From Isoptericola sediminis (lineage in GTDB: Bacteria > Actinomycetota > Actinomycetes > Actinomycetales > Cellulomonadaceae), in assembly GCF_013085345.1 (NCBI RefSeq), contig NZ_JABFAJ010000008.1, positions 1 to 51,647 on the forward strand: DNA of 51,647 nt, in the 5' to 3' direction. The notes beneath the pieces were generated by a model. The model saw nothing but the letters and a program-made list of their open reading frames with translations. It was not told the DNA's origin and searched no databases. This document shows positions 51,604 through 51,647 of the stretch, piece by piece. Position 1 is the stretch's first letter, and each line of letters starts with the position of its first letter. Made by a program: the position numbers and the translations under genes.

Positions 51604-51647
51604 ACCTTGCCAGATCGCCGGACGGCGCGCGAAACCCCGGGTGCCCG

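Overview
The window is high-GC actinobacterial chromosome. The gene order lepB-rnhB-DUF2469-yraN-comM-dprA-xerC, then rpsB-tsf-pyrH-frr-cdsA-rlmN-dxr-rseP-ispG, proS, rimP-nusA-ylxR-infB-rbfA-truB-ribF, rpsO-pnp, M16 protease and dapB is the conserved Actinomycetia housekeeping backbone. The DivIVA-repeat gene between rlmN and dxr, the DUF4439 lipoprotein and the many GTG or leaderless starts suggest Micrococcales (Cellulomonas-like); that placement is inference. No tRNA, rRNA or CRISPR array was seen.

Layout. 1-3622: an HdeD-like membrane protein running off the left edge, a TetR regulator divergent from an MFS exporter with a paired palindrome between them, and a small hypothetical gene. 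3627-35541: almost entirely minus-strand core genes for lysine biosynthesis (dapB), RNA turnover (pnp), translation and ribosome maturation (rpsO, truB, rbfA, infB, nusA, rimP, rpsB, tsf, frr, proS, rlmN), FAD synthesis (ribF), the MEP isoprenoid pathway (dxr, ispG), phospholipid synthesis (cdsA), site-2 proteolysis (rseP), then xerC, dprA and the 3' part of comM. Plus-strand exceptions are a DUF4439 lipoprotein, an Fpg/Nei glycosylase and an M23 peptidase.

35531-48226 is a roughly 12.7-kb integrative element inserted in comM, exactly in the codons of the Walker B motif (LFLDEA). An 11-bp core, GCCTCGTCGAG, lies at both ends. Removing the insert restores a continuous ComM frame through Walker B into PEFSPR. 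A large serine integrase sits 66 bp inside the right end. The cargo is a winged-helix gene, a DUF2637 membrane protein with a fused HTH, an Eco29kI-like type II restriction-modification cassette with a vsr gene, a HEPN-domain protein, remnants of a DinD/BRO-like antirepressor and a ParB-like protein, several overlapping small genes starting with an excisionase-like HTH protein, a DUF2188 gene under a good LexA/SOS-box candidate, and a multi-zinc-finger HNH protein. No replication initiator, FtsK/TraB translocase, relaxase or virion gene is recognisable, so it looks like an integrative mobilisable, satellite or degenerate phage-like island with a defence load.

48216-51647: the 5' part of comM, then yraN, DUF2469, rnhB and lepB, completing the host operon. 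The island therefore disrupts a natural-transformation helicase gene and separates dprA and xerC from the lepB-side transcription unit. By eye, the element contains no CCGCGG, the recognition sequence of Eco29kI, while about fourteen occur in the first 6 kb of flanking chromosome. This links the cargo enzyme's probable specificity to the element's own composition.
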